A stretch of DNA of 64,000 nt from assembly GCA_934045905.1 (NCBI GenBank), contig OW203763.1, positions 37,275,017 to 37,339,016 of the forward strand, read 5' to 3'. Positions 53,701 through 64,000 of the stretch are shown one piece after another (positions within the stretch are counted from its first letter, which is position 1; the number at the start of each line of letters is the position of its first letter). Position numbers and translations under genes: made by a program. The notes beneath the pieces are model-generated. The model saw only the letters and a list, made by a program, of their open reading frames with translations. It was not told the DNA's origin and searched no databases. The stretch is from Leuctra nigra (lineage: Eukaryota > Arthropoda > Insecta > Plecoptera > Leuctridae).

Positions 53701-56237
53701 GTTAAGCTGTTGTAATGCGGCTTAGCTGTTTCTTGGCCTAAATAATAAATATAGTGACTGATGAGGCATTTCTCTCCCGAAATTAGACTAATAATTTTCT
53801 CTGACACATGTCCAATATAAACACTGCGTTACTCATGTATTCCAGTGTATTAACTTTTACTTTGGCACCTAGTTTCATGAGTCGTCAAGAAGCTAAATTC
53901 TTCTTCCTCTGCAAACTCTACATTTCCTTACAACTCTTCTTCGGAAAGAGGGAATTCACTATAGCCAATCTGAACTATATTTGGAGGATAGGTAACTTTG
54001 TGTACAATAATCATTCTCCGCTCCATATAGTCGAGACTTGGCTCCTAGGGATTTCATCCTATTTTTTAATTGGAAGGAGATTTACTGGAGATGAGCTGAA
54101 TTGCTGTGCAGAAAGATACACATAGTATTGAGTGGAAAAATAATAGATTTTTTTATTGCATAATGAAACTTTCAGAGTAACATTGTGTTTAAATTCTAGA
54201 AGATTATGTTAAAAAATGATTATTGCATTTTTGAAGAAAAAAACTTTGTAGTAAAATGCCGAGAGGTATTTGAACACCCATTATTTCTGATAAAATGCAT
54301 TATTTTCTTGATTTTTTAATTAAATAAAATGTGTAGCAATGAAAGCCCATCAAAGTGATGAAAATTAACTTTTGTAATAATAGTTATTTGTGTAATTAAT
54401 TACAATCATGGGTTTACAAATTTTTGACGCACGAGAAAGATTTTTCCACGGTTTGTTGATGATTTTCTGGCAATATGATATATTCCCATCTTACGTGTTT
54501 GGAACTCGCAAAGGATCAGTCTTGAAGCTAGTCCGAGTGGAACTTCGTTCAGTTTTGAGTTGGTCGTAGTCAATCTCATATGCACATTGTTTGTCTTCCA
54601 AATCTACTCGAACATGGGACTCCTCTTCTTTCAAGCGATTCAGTTGAACCCAAGACGATAAACACATTTGGCTCAAACTGCTCTTCAAAGTCTCGATAAC
54701 ACACAACTCCTGTTAAAGATAAGGTCATAGTAACTTAGTAGTTGATTTATTCTTGCCAAAATTATACCAAAAATATCTTTGATTATACCCATACTGATTT
54801 CTACCAGTGTTGAGGAAGGAACTTTTGAAGAGTGATGATTGCAGTACTTTGGTAAGACTTAACAAGTACTTCTGAAATTTGTTATATATTTTTATTATTT
54901 TGTTTCTAATTACAAAAATAAAGGCTGTAGGGCAGCATATTCCAAGCTATTCACACCATATCATGTAATGTATGTTCGCACGTATCATTTGTAACCCATT
55001 TTTATAGTAAAACATTAGCTTTCATATAAAAACACAATTTAAAGACTTGAGAGTTTGAAACTCAAGATTCAATTATTTTAATGAAATATTTTTTTTACAA
55101 AAATTTATAATTGTGTTATATTATAATTTTTTTTTCTTTAATTTTATATTTATATTCCTCCAGAAAAAAGAACTAATCACTCATTAGTCATTTGCTTTCA
55201 TACCTAGATCTAAATTAAAAAGGACTGACTTTTTTTACATTTATTTTAAAATGGATCTTTCTCAATACTAGTGGATTAAAAATCAAATATTTTCAGTTCA
55301 TTGTGATAATTTTTACTTCCTGATATCTGTAGAATTCTACTTTTGGACAACATTCTTCCCTTGGTTCTTCAGCTTGAAATACATGTAGGTAGGTAGTTGC
55401 TATCAAGTACTAAGGGTATGGCCTTATTATACGGCAAACTCGAACATGCTTCGACCTTGTCATGATATAAGTCAAGAAATAGATTAGGAGTACCTGTTTC
55501 AAGTTTTTATAAACATCATCTTGATTTAAATCTCGGCCTTGTCGAGAGTTGCGAATTGTCATGCATTCGCTTACTACCAGCAGTGGAATATTTATGCCTT
55601 TCTCCAGGGCTTGGTCTGTAATGTCCTTCTCCTCTTTCATTATTCCGATTTCCTTTTGAACTGCTAGCAGACATCTTTGCAGAGAGTCCTGCCATTTGCT
55701 CACTTCATATACTCTGAAAGGGAAAGGGTGATGCAGAAAAGGGATAAAGAGATGTCTGCACTTGAAAAAAACCTGATCAGGTAAATTAAAGGAAGGAAAG
55801 AAGAATGAAATACCTGTTTCTGTTTAGTGTACCTATGTGATCTTCCTTAATTACCAAATAAAAGATAATTGGGGAATGAAGAAGGAAAATTAAATCCATG
55901 TAAAAATTCGGTAGGTGTTCTTCCTACATTTACCTGAACAGGGTTTTAACAGTTCAGATATCTCGTACATAATTACCCCGAACTGTAAACGTGATTGAAT
56001 ATTTGTGTGTGGTATCTATCTACCTTCTACCTACCTGTCCTTAAGCCGAGCGTTACTAAGGAAACCATCCCACTTGGCTTGAATGTAGGTTTCATTCCGT
56101 AACTGGCGTCCTTGTGTTCGTACTTCAGAGGCGTTTGCTCGATTAATATCTGCGTTTTGTCGAAGCTGCCATATCTGATCATGCCAGTCAAAAACCGAAA
56201 CATTTTCTTTCGGTTTCTCAAAGGTTACAATCGACAT
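50573..56237 (-). CDS. TEKT2: Tektin-2 (axonemal microtubule protein), 6 coding exons
   Basis: Tektins are coiled-coil filament proteins lining the lumen of doublet microtubules in cilia and sperm flagella. Exons in order: 56237-56035, 55713-55494, 54709-54495, 53387-53165, 53005-52782, 50774-50573; GT-AG and in phase, giving 428 aa against 430 in human tektin-2. Landmarks: FDWHDQIW, then RQLRNET and DGFLSNARLKDR (head), WQDSLQRCLLAVQKEI, PLLVVSECMTIRNSRQGRDL, DPLRVPNT, FRCRIHEMERAISELEWQHK, DKTDVLKLAETRLENR, and LNSKKNALTLDQRCVGIRAR near the end. The tektin signature nonapeptide (RPNVELCRD) is RPTRELVHD here, residues 326-334. A TGA at 52780-52778 is not the real stop: it reads into the donor CG|GTGAGC. 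Tektin-2 fits best in the head, but tektin-1/4 cannot be excluded without alignment. Confidence 0.93.
50930..50985 (-). mobile_element. SINE 3' end fragment
   Basis: Minus strand has the SINE 3' terminus (CATTAGCC, CTGCAAAACAGTGTGACGTT then AAGCCCCAGACAAAAAA), as in 60710-60755. Confidence 0.7.
51252..51955 (-). mobile_element. LINE 3' tail, fragment 5 (best preserved reverse-transcriptase tail)
   Basis: Minus strand reads EEFKYLGSLLTNKAKVDREI, then [20 protein letters not shown] and FLPILTYG, one frame break at about 51747, then AEMKFLRSVKGVTRMDRIRC, RRELGVERL, ERLRWFGHMKRM and a Trp/Arg/Glu-rich end. This is the C-terminal part of a non-LTR reverse transcriptase. It lies in tektin-2 intron 5, in the same orientation as tektin. 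Confidence 0.9.
52438..52655 (+). mobile_element. GTACACTCGGCC MITE family, copy e
   Basis: Starts GGTACACTCGGCACAACAAA, ends in AGTTGTGCCAAGTGTACC. Interior colinear with copy d. Confidence 0.85.
52782..53005 (-). CDS. TEKT2: Tektin-2 coding exon 5
   Basis: Acceptor ATTTCAG, donor CG|GTGAGC. Encodes MVAEMTKLNQEIVELETALR, then LAETRLENRIW and the altered signature RPTRELVHD. Reading past the donor yields a false stop one codon later. Confidence 0.92.
53165..53387 (-). CDS. TEKT2: Tektin-2 coding exon 4
   Basis: Acceptor TTTCTAG, donor AAG|GTACAA. Encodes CIPLETWMEHSRSNKLRAEH through SELEWQHKK; coiled coil. Confidence 0.92.
53410..53724. mobile_element. MITE in tektin-2 intron 3/4 region
   Basis: AACGTTAGAAAATTAACGCA pairs with TGCGTTAATTTTCTAACGTT. 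The outer TAAAGCTGCGTTA / TAATGCGGCTTA also pair. Confidence 0.8.
54495..54709 (-). CDS. TEKT2: Tektin-2 coding exon 3
   Basis: Acceptor TTAACAG, donor AC|GTAAGA. Encodes ELCVIETLKSSLSQMCLSSW through the DPLRVPN turn, which matches DPTRVPD in tektin-2. Confidence 0.92.
55494..55713 (-). CDS. TEKT2: Tektin-2 coding exon 2
   Basis: Acceptor CTTTCAG, donor CAG|GTACTC. Encodes VYEVSKWQDSLQRCL through DDVYKNLKQ; contains the PLxVxxECMTIRxSRxGxDL tektin block. Confidence 0.93.
56035..56237 (-). CDS. TEKT2: Tektin-2 coding exon 1
   Basis: ATG at 56237-56235 begins MSIVTFEKPKENVSVFDWH, aligning with the tektin-2 N-terminus. An in-frame ATG nine codons upstream (56264) is possible but not needed. 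Donor AG|GTAGGT at 56034. Confidence 0.9.
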
Positions 56238-56712
56238 TTTATTTTTCGGGTGTTGATATATCACGACCTGCTGGAATAATTACCTAGATGATTGCTATGA
56301 CAACAATAATTTATTATATCAATATCAATTTTATTACAATTGTTAGCATGTAGTAGTTTCCATGGAGATGTTGATACTAAATTAGTTTTTAATTCATTCC
56401 AGTTCTACTATTTTTGTTTTAGATTGTGTAGTACCTACCTATTGTAATTTCTACAAGTAATAATGAAAATACAATAATTGTCTGATTAACTTCACATTTG
56501 AAACTTGTGCTCATTTGGAGTTGCGTCAGATGTCGTGTAGAGAGCAGTCGAGTAGATGATGTTTCTGAGAAAAGTCTGTTAGATGGCGTGGGTGTCTCCA
56601 TCATCAAGTTTTCGGCGTGCCTGCTGCTGCTGGCTACTCTAGGCTTTGAGATGGATGTGCGAGTTTAGTGGAATACAAATGGCGGTTGTTGTATTGTGTG
56701 ATTCCGTTAAGT
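56238..56712. promoter_or_regulatory. bidirectional intergenic promoter region, tektin-2 / unidentified gene
   Basis: A short divergent spacer between two start codons on opposite strands. It must contain the 5' leaders and promoters of both genes. I see no TATA box clearly placed for either. Confidence 0.45.
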
Positions 56713-56784
56713 ATGGCGTCTCCGGAGAAAGAAGAAACAAATAGTGTATTAAATAAGGCGAATCCGGTTGTCCGACTTACTAAG
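56713..56784 (+). CDS. unidentified gene, candidate first coding exon
   Basis: 24 codons from ATG to a GT donor, hydrophilic and Glu/Lys/Asn-rich, typical of a disordered N-terminus. Confidence 0.55.
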
Positions 56785-59700
56785 GTATAATTATTTGCTT
56801 AGATTTTGGTTAATTGAATAGCCCTGGTTTGAAAACCGAAAGCGCGCTGTTTAGCTGTACTAAGTTAGGCCCTACCTCTACCTACCTACTCCTTGTGGCC
56901 CTAGTCAGCCATGTTCATTAAAATTCCCTGGCGTTTAAAAGTTAGTTTGAAGCTTGTTTGGCAATAAAATAATTGGTCATATTTACTATTGGTTTAAAGG
57001 CATTGGAATTGCCAAATACTCGGTTCTGTGCACAGATCATTGTGCAACGTTTTTACGTGACAAAATGACATCTAATCAAGTCATGACTGAACCACAAACA
57101 ATAGGCTGCCTTAATGGCATGGCTATAGAAATATTATGATGTTCTCTGGTTTTTATGTTTATCTTTGTATAATTGTCTTCCTACTACTAATTGACACTGA
57201 TGGCCAAGCCAATGGAAATTGATGGTACACGGCTGAAATACAAGTGCTGCAGTGCTCGACTACCTATGACATAAGAACTTTATGATTACCTACTCAGATT
57301 CCAAGTTCACTGCAAGATAATGCACCCACCTAGTACCTAGGTACCTAAATATCTATCAAGCAGTTTTCCTGACATATATTCAGTAATTTGGTTATATTTA
57401 AGTTATATCATGGACACAGTCAATTAGTCCTTAAAATACTAAATTGATGATTGATAGTGCCTATTGTCAAGCATTAAATGGGGATGTACCTGCATATGCT
57501 ACATATGAATCTTCACTAACTTGATAAGTACTACTAGAAACGCAGTAACTTGACAATGTGAACTCATATTGAAAAAGTAATGGGCATTTTGCATCTTTTC
57601 AAGCGGGAGCTGTACAGTAAAGATTTACATATCCGATTTGTCAGCGTAGGTACTTTGATTATGAACACTACATGTTATCTCCACTTGGCACCTGCAACAG
57701 GACACCTCTAAACCTGGAGAGTGTCTTGATATTGTCGAGAGGTCGCAGTTCGGTGGATAATTTTCCAAACGGCCCTTTATATTGCTTTGTTATTGTTAAA
57801 ATCGCTTTTCTAGATTCATACTTTTTCTAGAGTTCACAGCACAGTTAAGTACCGTACAATAGGTCCGATCAGTTATAAATGTGTGTAAGTAGGATCGAGG
57901 TATTTTCCAGCAGATTTGCTGTAGTACAAAAGCATGAGACATGCCACTTGTTCACCCTCTGCTAATTGGCATTTCTGTATTGTTCGACCAGTATTTACAC
58001 CGTGGACTTTAAGGAATGCAATCGAACCAGAAATCTATGCACTTTGATAGTACCTCCTTTTGACTTGATATAACTTGCTGTGTGACCAGCACATTGATTG
58101 TGTGTCATTCTCAACTTTTATTTTGAGTTGAACACATAAATTTTTCACATCTAGCAATAGCGAACCAAATTGAATACCATACCTACCTATCTGCTATTGG
58201 CTGTGAGTGAAGATGCACATTTACAAATCAAAATGGAACTCAGTACTTCTTAGTTGTAGAGCTACAATATCTCAATAATGAAAGTTACACAATCCCACAA
58301 AGTTATGTGCCAACTTGTTTCGGCTTAGGAATAGACAATATTTTACTGCGCTTGCCCTCTTTGTTGCATTACAATATTAGTCAGTCATGTTGTGTGAAGA
58401 CAGCCAGCTTCATTGGGTTGCACATTAGTAGATCCAATATTAAGATGTCTTTATTTGATTGTGTCAAAACTCAACATAGGTACCTTGTTAACTCATGTAC
58501 ACTCACCTCCAAGTGTTCCTACCGTTTTATACATAGTGCTCTTATGAGAAACACAGTACGAACCTTGGAGGTGGGTGTAGTACCTATAAGATGCAATTAC
58601 CTATATGTCAATATTTTGATTCTGAAAACAGCCCTGCCTACAGGCTTACCAAGCTTTTTTCCTACTAAATCCAAGGTGGATGTTTGTAAACATACCTGTG
58701 GTAGACTGCCACATGTTGTCTATCTCTGTCTTTCCCTCTCACTCTGTCTGGACTACGCAAACTGTGTAGACACAACATTATTATCATATTAAATTTGTGC
58801 AATAAATGTTTTCCTTGCATTTGATCAGGAGACAAAATATATGTTTACCTCTGAAAAACATTGCACTGACAGACATAAAATAGACTAAACACTACTGAAA
58901 TGGTGAACTTAATGGAAGGGGATGTTTTGGAATGCAGAGGAAAGGCAGGTGCTTATGCCTGTTAGAACAAACAACTGACTGCTGGGAGGAGACTCCCCTT
59001 CTCCCTTTCTCAGAAGCAGGAAATTACTGTTTGCTTAAAACAAGTTGGCAGTGATTTTTATTCAAATAGCTCGGTTGGCTGGAAAACCAACATTTACATC
59101 ATTTATCAAGTATACAAACACACACTGTTTTTCATCATTTACTGCATCTTACATGCATGCTAAATGTTTTCTTAAAATAGACTTCTCAGGTGCGTCTTAT
59201 ACACGGGGGGGGGGGGGGGGGGGGCGTCTTATACCCCAGTTAATATTATGGTTAATATAAAATGCAGCTTGCTTCTACTGAGATTATCTTTCAAGTAGAG
59301 GTCGGATTCGGGTAATGATTTGTACCCGGGTACCCGCTTTAATTACCCGAGTAAAATAACTAAAAAAAAATAAATAAATATGTTAGGAAACTTTTTGCAC
59401 TGAGCCTGCCGCCCTATCCATGTCCTTGGGGAAAGATCTACAACGTCCACACAATGGAAGGTTTAACACAGGGTATATCTTGCCTGCATCCCCTCCATCA
59501 ATCCTCCACCCACATCCCCTACAATAATCCATCCCTCAACTCACCAGCATTCTGATGAAATTATTAACAATGAACTTAGAAACCAATTGTTGGTTGGGAT
59601 TGTTGAGATTTGGGAATATGAATACATATTAAATTCAGTTTACATAACTATAAACAATGCGGCTGGTGATTAAGTGGCAGCTGATGTAAAAAATGCAAAT

Positions 59701-62700
59701 AAATTAAACCCTATTAACTAAAAAACTAAAAAAAATTGATACCCGCCATTGTACCCGGGTACCCTAACTGACCTCTACTTTCAAGTAGGGTTGTGCGAGA
59801 TTGAAATTTTCCATTTCGAGCAAAATCGAGATTATTTTAAAAATGTTCCACGAGATAGAGCGAGATATTTTATCCTCGAGATCGAGAACATTTTCAGCAT
59901 GATCACACCCATTTTATTTATAAAGATTTTTGTTGTGAAAAAAAACAATGTAAATTTTCCAGTCTTACAAAAAAAATATTATTGTTAAATAAAGTCCTTA
60001 TGGCCAGTGGCGGCTATTTGGCTTTACAACAGGTGTTCAATTACATAGAAGGACGTAGAAGGAAGTACTCTAAGAGGAGAGCCCCCAGCAGATGCGGGGC
60101 TGGGGCGCATAACCCCGGATTTTTTTGTATCTTTAGTTTGAAATTGATGCATTTTTACGTCTTTTGGAGAGCAAAATGATTAGACAAAATATTTAACTTC
60201 CTACCTCCTGGATTAGGGAGCACTTTTAAATAATTTTCTTGGATGATCAGGTGTGCAATTGTCACACCTTGCACACTGTAATAGCCGCCACTGCTTATGG
60301 CTATCTTCTTCATTACATAAAACAATACAAATCATATTTATGGAGTACTACAAGGAGATACAAAGAGATTTAGGTGCTAGTCCTGCAAAATTAGCAAAAT
60401 ATTTGAAATCTCGATGGCTTATTATAACCATATGATCGAGACTTGAAAATTCGAGATGGAAAATTGAACATTCGGAACAGGTTGGGTGAGTGGTTAACGC
60501 TCTGAGCTTGTATTTCGGAGGCCCGGGTTCGATTCCCAAGGCTGTCCTTCCTGGATGGGGTTTTTTCGTGGTTTTCCCTCAGTCAACAGGCAAATGCTGG
60601 GAAGGTACCCTACTAATAGGCCATGACCGCCTCCTTCACACCTTCCATCCTTACCTACTCTTCACCATCATCTCCCAATCATCATCATAATCATTCATCT
60701 GTCGCCATTAGCCTCGCTGCAGAACAGTGCGACATTAAGCCCCAGACAAAAAAAAGAGATGGACTTTAGAATAGAATAGAATAGAATAGTGATTTATTTA
60801 CATCTTAAGAATTACATGTAACTTTGGTAATACATACAGTCAATGGCAGAACCTATAAGTTTACATTTCCGGTGGTTGCAATACAGAATAAATAAATATC
60901 GCGACCCTGCTTCCAACTATTGTCGGGTCAGGGGGTGGGATGATCCCACCAATGTTCTAGGGCACTTGTGTTCTCAGAGCCGACTTGCCAAGTCCGACAC
61001 TCCACACTTCTTCAATCTCTTCTTCCAGTTCTTCAGCCTCCTCTCTTTCCACCAGCTCCCTCCATCTCTCTCTGTCTTCCCACCACTTCTCTGTTGTAAT
61101 TAATCCCCAACACTCTCCTCTTTCTTCTGCAGCTGCCTCTATTCCGTTGATCCATTTAGTTCTAGGTCTTCCTGCCTTTCTTCTGCCACCCATGGCTGCA
61201 CGCTCTGCCTCTCTACATGGTATCCTCTCTTTTCCCATCCTCTTCATATGTCCGTACCATCTTAGCCTCTCTTTTCCAAGTTTAAATCTAAGAGATTCCA
61301 CTTCTAGGTCTTTTCTAATCTTTGCACTCCTCACCTTGTCCATCTTCGTCACTCCTGCCACACTTCTCAGGAACTTCATTTCTGCAGCCTGCATCTTCAT
61401 TTCTTCTTTCCTGTACAGAATGCCTGTACATAATGCCTCTACAGAATATAATGATATATTATAATATTATTTGTTAACTTGCATCTTGCATCTTGAAGTT
61501 AAACATAATGATAATTTACTGTAGTCTAAGTACTAAGAGATACCATCTGTGATCTTGATAGTTCTAAACAGTCATAATAAATTTGATATGACAATAAAAA
61601 TATAATTTGGTTTTGGATTGGTACTCAAGTCATGGCCAGATCTTTCACAAACTAAATTTAAAGCATAATATATTATATGTAGGTATTATAACATAGGTAG
61701 GTATAGATAGATATAGGTATATAAGATGATATTGGGTAGATAGGTATTATTTGTAACTCAGACTATATCTGAAACATACTAAGAAATTGGTACACATTGT
61801 ATGTTTTTAAGTAGCGAACACTTTAAACTACCATACTTATTTAATAGACTACAATTTTAATCTTAACCGTTATGAAATGCTTCTACTAGAAACTAGACTA
61901 CATTTGTTGTCAAGGTTGTCCGACCCAGGTCCTTCACAGACAATATCTGATCCATGATGCCAGGAATCCCGTTCCACTCCCTGATCGTGCGGCCTAGGAT
62001 AGAGTATCGGCCCAGGTCAGTCCGATAACGAGGTAGGAACAGCTTTCTGTTGTTTGAGCATCTTCCAATGTGGTTGGGGGACTTGACAAGCTGTGCCAAC
62101 TCCTGCCACGCTGGTTCACCGGCCAGTGCCTTATACAGATATCGGAGTCTGACCAAGCCTAGTCTCTCTTCTAGTGATTGCCATTTCAGCGTCTTCAGGA
62201 TTTCTGAAACACTTACACATGGCTTTTTCCGAGATCTGGACCAACATCTCAGGTTGTTTGTTACGAATCGGGCTGCTTTCCGCTGAACCATTTCAATGGT
62301 CTTTGTTTGTGTTGCAGTGTCTTGTCGAGAATTTTCGAGACTTGCACAGCCCTACTTTCAAGCTTTTCCTAAATGTCCTAAAAGCTTTTCCAAGCTGTTC
62401 AATAATACTCGGATATAGAAACCAACCTTGTCTTAACTCAGCTCAACATAAATTTTCGAAAAACTAATCTACAGATGGGCTTTACTGTTTTTACATGAAA
62501 CGAACACGTAAGATTTTCCTGTCTCATGTGTTACAATTTGTTTTTAAATGCAACATGTAGGTAATTGCATCTTTATATCCTCTGTTGCAATTGACAGAGG
62601 TGCAGGATTTGCCTGTGATAGAAAATTACTATATTTTTCTCATTAGGTAATTAACTCATGGTTATGCAAATTTATATAAATGCATTACGTACCTAAATCT

Positions 62701-63117
62701 TGTAGCATAATATAAAATTGTATCACTCTAATTGCTAAACACTTGACCAGCCAAAGTCATATTGTTCATAATGAATGGAATGGGAAATGTTGGGACAGGG
62801 TATGTGGGGGGGGGGGGGGGGGGGGGCTTGCAATGTAGTGTCGTACAGACAAGTTTATGGGACTTCTTAGTATTGTTAAAAGAGAAGAGTCATCCTCTGC
62901 ATTTACCTACTTCAATTTTGTATTTATTATATCTTTTTAATTGTTGGTGTGTCCTTATTTCCTATATAATGTCTCTAAATGTATTTTTTTCTTTTGTCAA
63001 CAGTTAAAATTGCAGATTGGTACCTACAACTTCTGTTGCTTCCCGGAGGATTATGATGTAGGCTGCTTCGATGACTTGCGAGAGCCTATGCTTCTGAGCC
63101 CCACCAAGCAACTAAAG
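56713..63117 (+). CDS. unidentified conserved-looking gene, first exons (partial)
   Basis: I do not recognise this protein. Exon 1 (56713-56784) has a clean ATG context (AAGTATGGC) and encodes 24 residues, MASPEKEETNSVLNKANPVV then RLTK, ending at AAG|GTATAA. The next plausible exon is 63004-63117 (acceptor GTCAACAG, donor AAG|GTATTA), also phase 0 at both ends, encoding LKLQIGTYNFCCFPEDYDVG, CFDDLREPMLLSPTKQLK. The second exon has balanced, protein-like composition and sits in otherwise repeat-rich sequence. The joined 62 residues have no stop and continue beyond the window. The gene is divergent from tektin-2, with about 475 bp between the start codons. Intermediate exons cannot be ruled out. 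The function is unknown. Confidence 0.55.
57150..58579. other. intronic sequence, no further exon recognised
   Basis: Within the presumed first intron of the unidentified gene. An 161-codon open frame at 58307-58792 overlaps the next transposon and is rejected. Confidence 0.3.
58580..59250. mobile_element. ACCGTATTAACTCG family, long copy 2 (degraded)
   Basis: Colinear with 1844-2536 (CTGGACTAC, CAGGAGACAAAATATATGTT, GGAATGCAGAGGAAAGGCAG). The right end holds a 20-base G run (59205-59224) absent from copy 1. Confidence 0.85.
60005..60293. mobile_element. hAT-like MITE with perfect 8-bp TSD
   Basis: Ends CAGTGGCGGCTATT and AATAGCCGCCACTG, flanked by CTTATGGC at 59997-60004 and 60294-60301. 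Confidence 0.92.
60482..60755 (+). mobile_element. tRNA-derived SINE, full length
   Basis: Box A TGAGTGGTTAACGC, box B GGGTTCGATTCCC, body with GGGGTTTTTTCGTGGTTTTC and TAATAGGCCATGACCGCCTC, end ATTAAGCCCCAGAC plus an A run. Partial copies at 11720-12110 and 50930-50985. Confidence 0.88.
60770..60788 (+). repeat. GAATA pentanucleotide microsatellite
   Basis: AGAATAGAATAGAATAGAAT directly after the SINE tail. Confidence 0.85.
60930..61400 (-). mobile_element. LINE 3' tail, fragment 6
   Basis: Minus strand stays open for 147 codons: AEMKFLRSVAGVTKMDKVRS, ERLRWYGHMKRMGKERIPCR, then GGRRKAGRPRTKWINGIEAA and a Glu/Arg-rich end. A different subfamily from fragments 1-3 and 5. Confidence 0.88.
61893..62291 (-). 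mobile_element. CR1/Jockey-type LINE ORF2 C-terminal fragment
   Basis: Minus strand VQRKAARFVTNN, then LKTLKWQSLEERLGLVRLRY and LGRTIREWNGIP is the well-known tail of CR1/Jockey-like reverse transcriptases (QRRAARFV, W..LE.RR, R(T/V)I..WN.LP). 5'-truncated, so no longer active. Confidence 0.88.
62806..62826 (+). repeat. 21-base G homopolymer
   Basis: Uninterrupted G run, the longest G tract on the plus strand. Confidence 0.95.
63004..63117 (+). CDS. unidentified gene, candidate internal exon
   Basis: Exactly 38 codons, open throughout, bounded by good splice signals. Three Cys, a Tyr-Asn-Phe run and a Ser-Pro-Thr segment; no motif I can name. Confidence 0.6.
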
Positions 63118-63799
63118 GTATTAATGAACAACTTCACATCCAACATTCTCATTTTCATACATTCAGCAATCACCATATCCTTACGGCTAGGTATATCATT
63201 GCTGGGTCTAAACCTTTACAGGAAGCAGATAAGCAAATGAGGTTTTAATCATTAAATTCAGTAGATCCATAGATCATTCCTATAATTTTGAAAACATTCG
63301 GCCAGAACGTGTCACTGTTATGATGTCCTAAAGCTGTGGCCATGAAAAGATTTTGAGCCAAAATTATTTTAAAAGTTATAGAATAGGGGAGCAGGGGTTT
63401 TATCAATTGCAGGGCGATTGATGTGGAAGCCTTGATTCTTATTACCTACCTTACTACATAGCTACCTATATTATTTTCCTAGTGGATAAGAGGGCATCAT
63501 ATTTTGAATTGATGCTCTGTACAAATATTCATGAAGCATCAAAGTATGGTGGAAAATGTTTTTAGCCAACCGATTACTTTGATTGGAAGAGGTAGTAGGT
63601 TGTTCAAGTAGTAATCTCCTTTCTAGGTATTTTTATTACAGTGTTCTTCAACATTATTTAAAATATCACTGCATGCTTGCATTAAATATCATTGGAACAT
63701 CCATCACAATGCAGTACTGAAAAGTCAATTAAAGGAATTAGTCATTGTTGCTCCAATATGTTTTACAAGTTGTGTAAATAAACTAAAAAGATAAGTGAT

Positions 63800-64000
63800 A
63801 TCCCCATAAAAAACACTCAGTGTAAAAATACCAGCCAAGTCTCTTCAACTTTAAAAAAAATAGGAGAAATCTTTAAATTCAGCACTGAAAAGTAGTGATA
63901 TCAAAAAATGAGCCAAGTCAAAACTTAATTTTAAAAACCAAATGTACTTGGCGCATCGTGTATAAATAATATAGACGTACTATATGCCAAAAATCAAATG
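63800..64000. mobile_element. long-armed palindromic MITE (ATCCCCATAAAA ends), copy 2, truncated by window end
   Basis: ATCCCCATAAAAAACACTCA through ACTTGGCGCATCGTGTATA, colinear with the left arm at 9324-9480. Confidence 0.85.

Noticed and set aside
58307..58792. 161-codon open frame on the plus strand
   Set aside because: Half of it lies in the transposon copy at 58580-59250, whose sister copy has stops in that frame.

Overview
This is a eukaryotic nuclear window, AT-rich, with introns, GT-AG splice sites and dense transposon remains. Gene content (SET, CDC123, a ciliary tektin) and the repeats (GTAGG/TACCTACC microsatellites, many small inverted-repeat transposons, poly-G tracts, 5'-truncated LINEs) suggest an animal, most likely an arthropod and plausibly an insect. 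I cannot name the species. A 200-base run of N at 12542-12741 is an assembly gap.

Four protein genes can be supported. (1) SET/TAF-I, a NAP-family histone chaperone, + strand, seven coding exons from 6221 to 23278 (267 aa). (2) CDC123, the eIF2 assembly factor, + strand, five coding exons from 41494 to 49303 (318 aa), with a possible 5' untranslated exon and promoter at about 34690-34887. (3) Tektin-2, an axonemal protein, - strand, six exons from 56237 down to 50573 (428 aa). (4) An unrecognised gene starting at 56713 on the + strand, head-to-head with tektin-2, with a probable second exon at 63004-63117; it runs off the window.

Most of the rest is mobile DNA lying in introns and between genes. 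It includes several hAT-like non-autonomous elements whose 8-bp target duplications can be read directly (42934-43813, 60005-60293, 40424-40729, and imperfectly 40313-41289, 30253-31042 and 6793-15335), several MITE families with GTACACT ends, tRNA-derived SINEs, six LINE 3' tails all in one orientation, and one CR1/Jockey-type tail.

The most unusual stretch is SET intron 1 (6497-16801). It holds a fold-back structure of about 7.75 kb (7072-14822) whose arms are mosaics of smaller nested palindromes. Inside it lies a tandem array of about 271-bp units, each carrying YY1-like, ETS-like and CRE-like motifs. Protein-level oddities are two SUMO-interaction-like motifs in the SET tail, Ser in place of Asn in the metal-binding motif of CDC123, and a degenerate tektin nonapeptide. 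Gene models were read by eye from splice consensus and remembered family similarity; no search was run.
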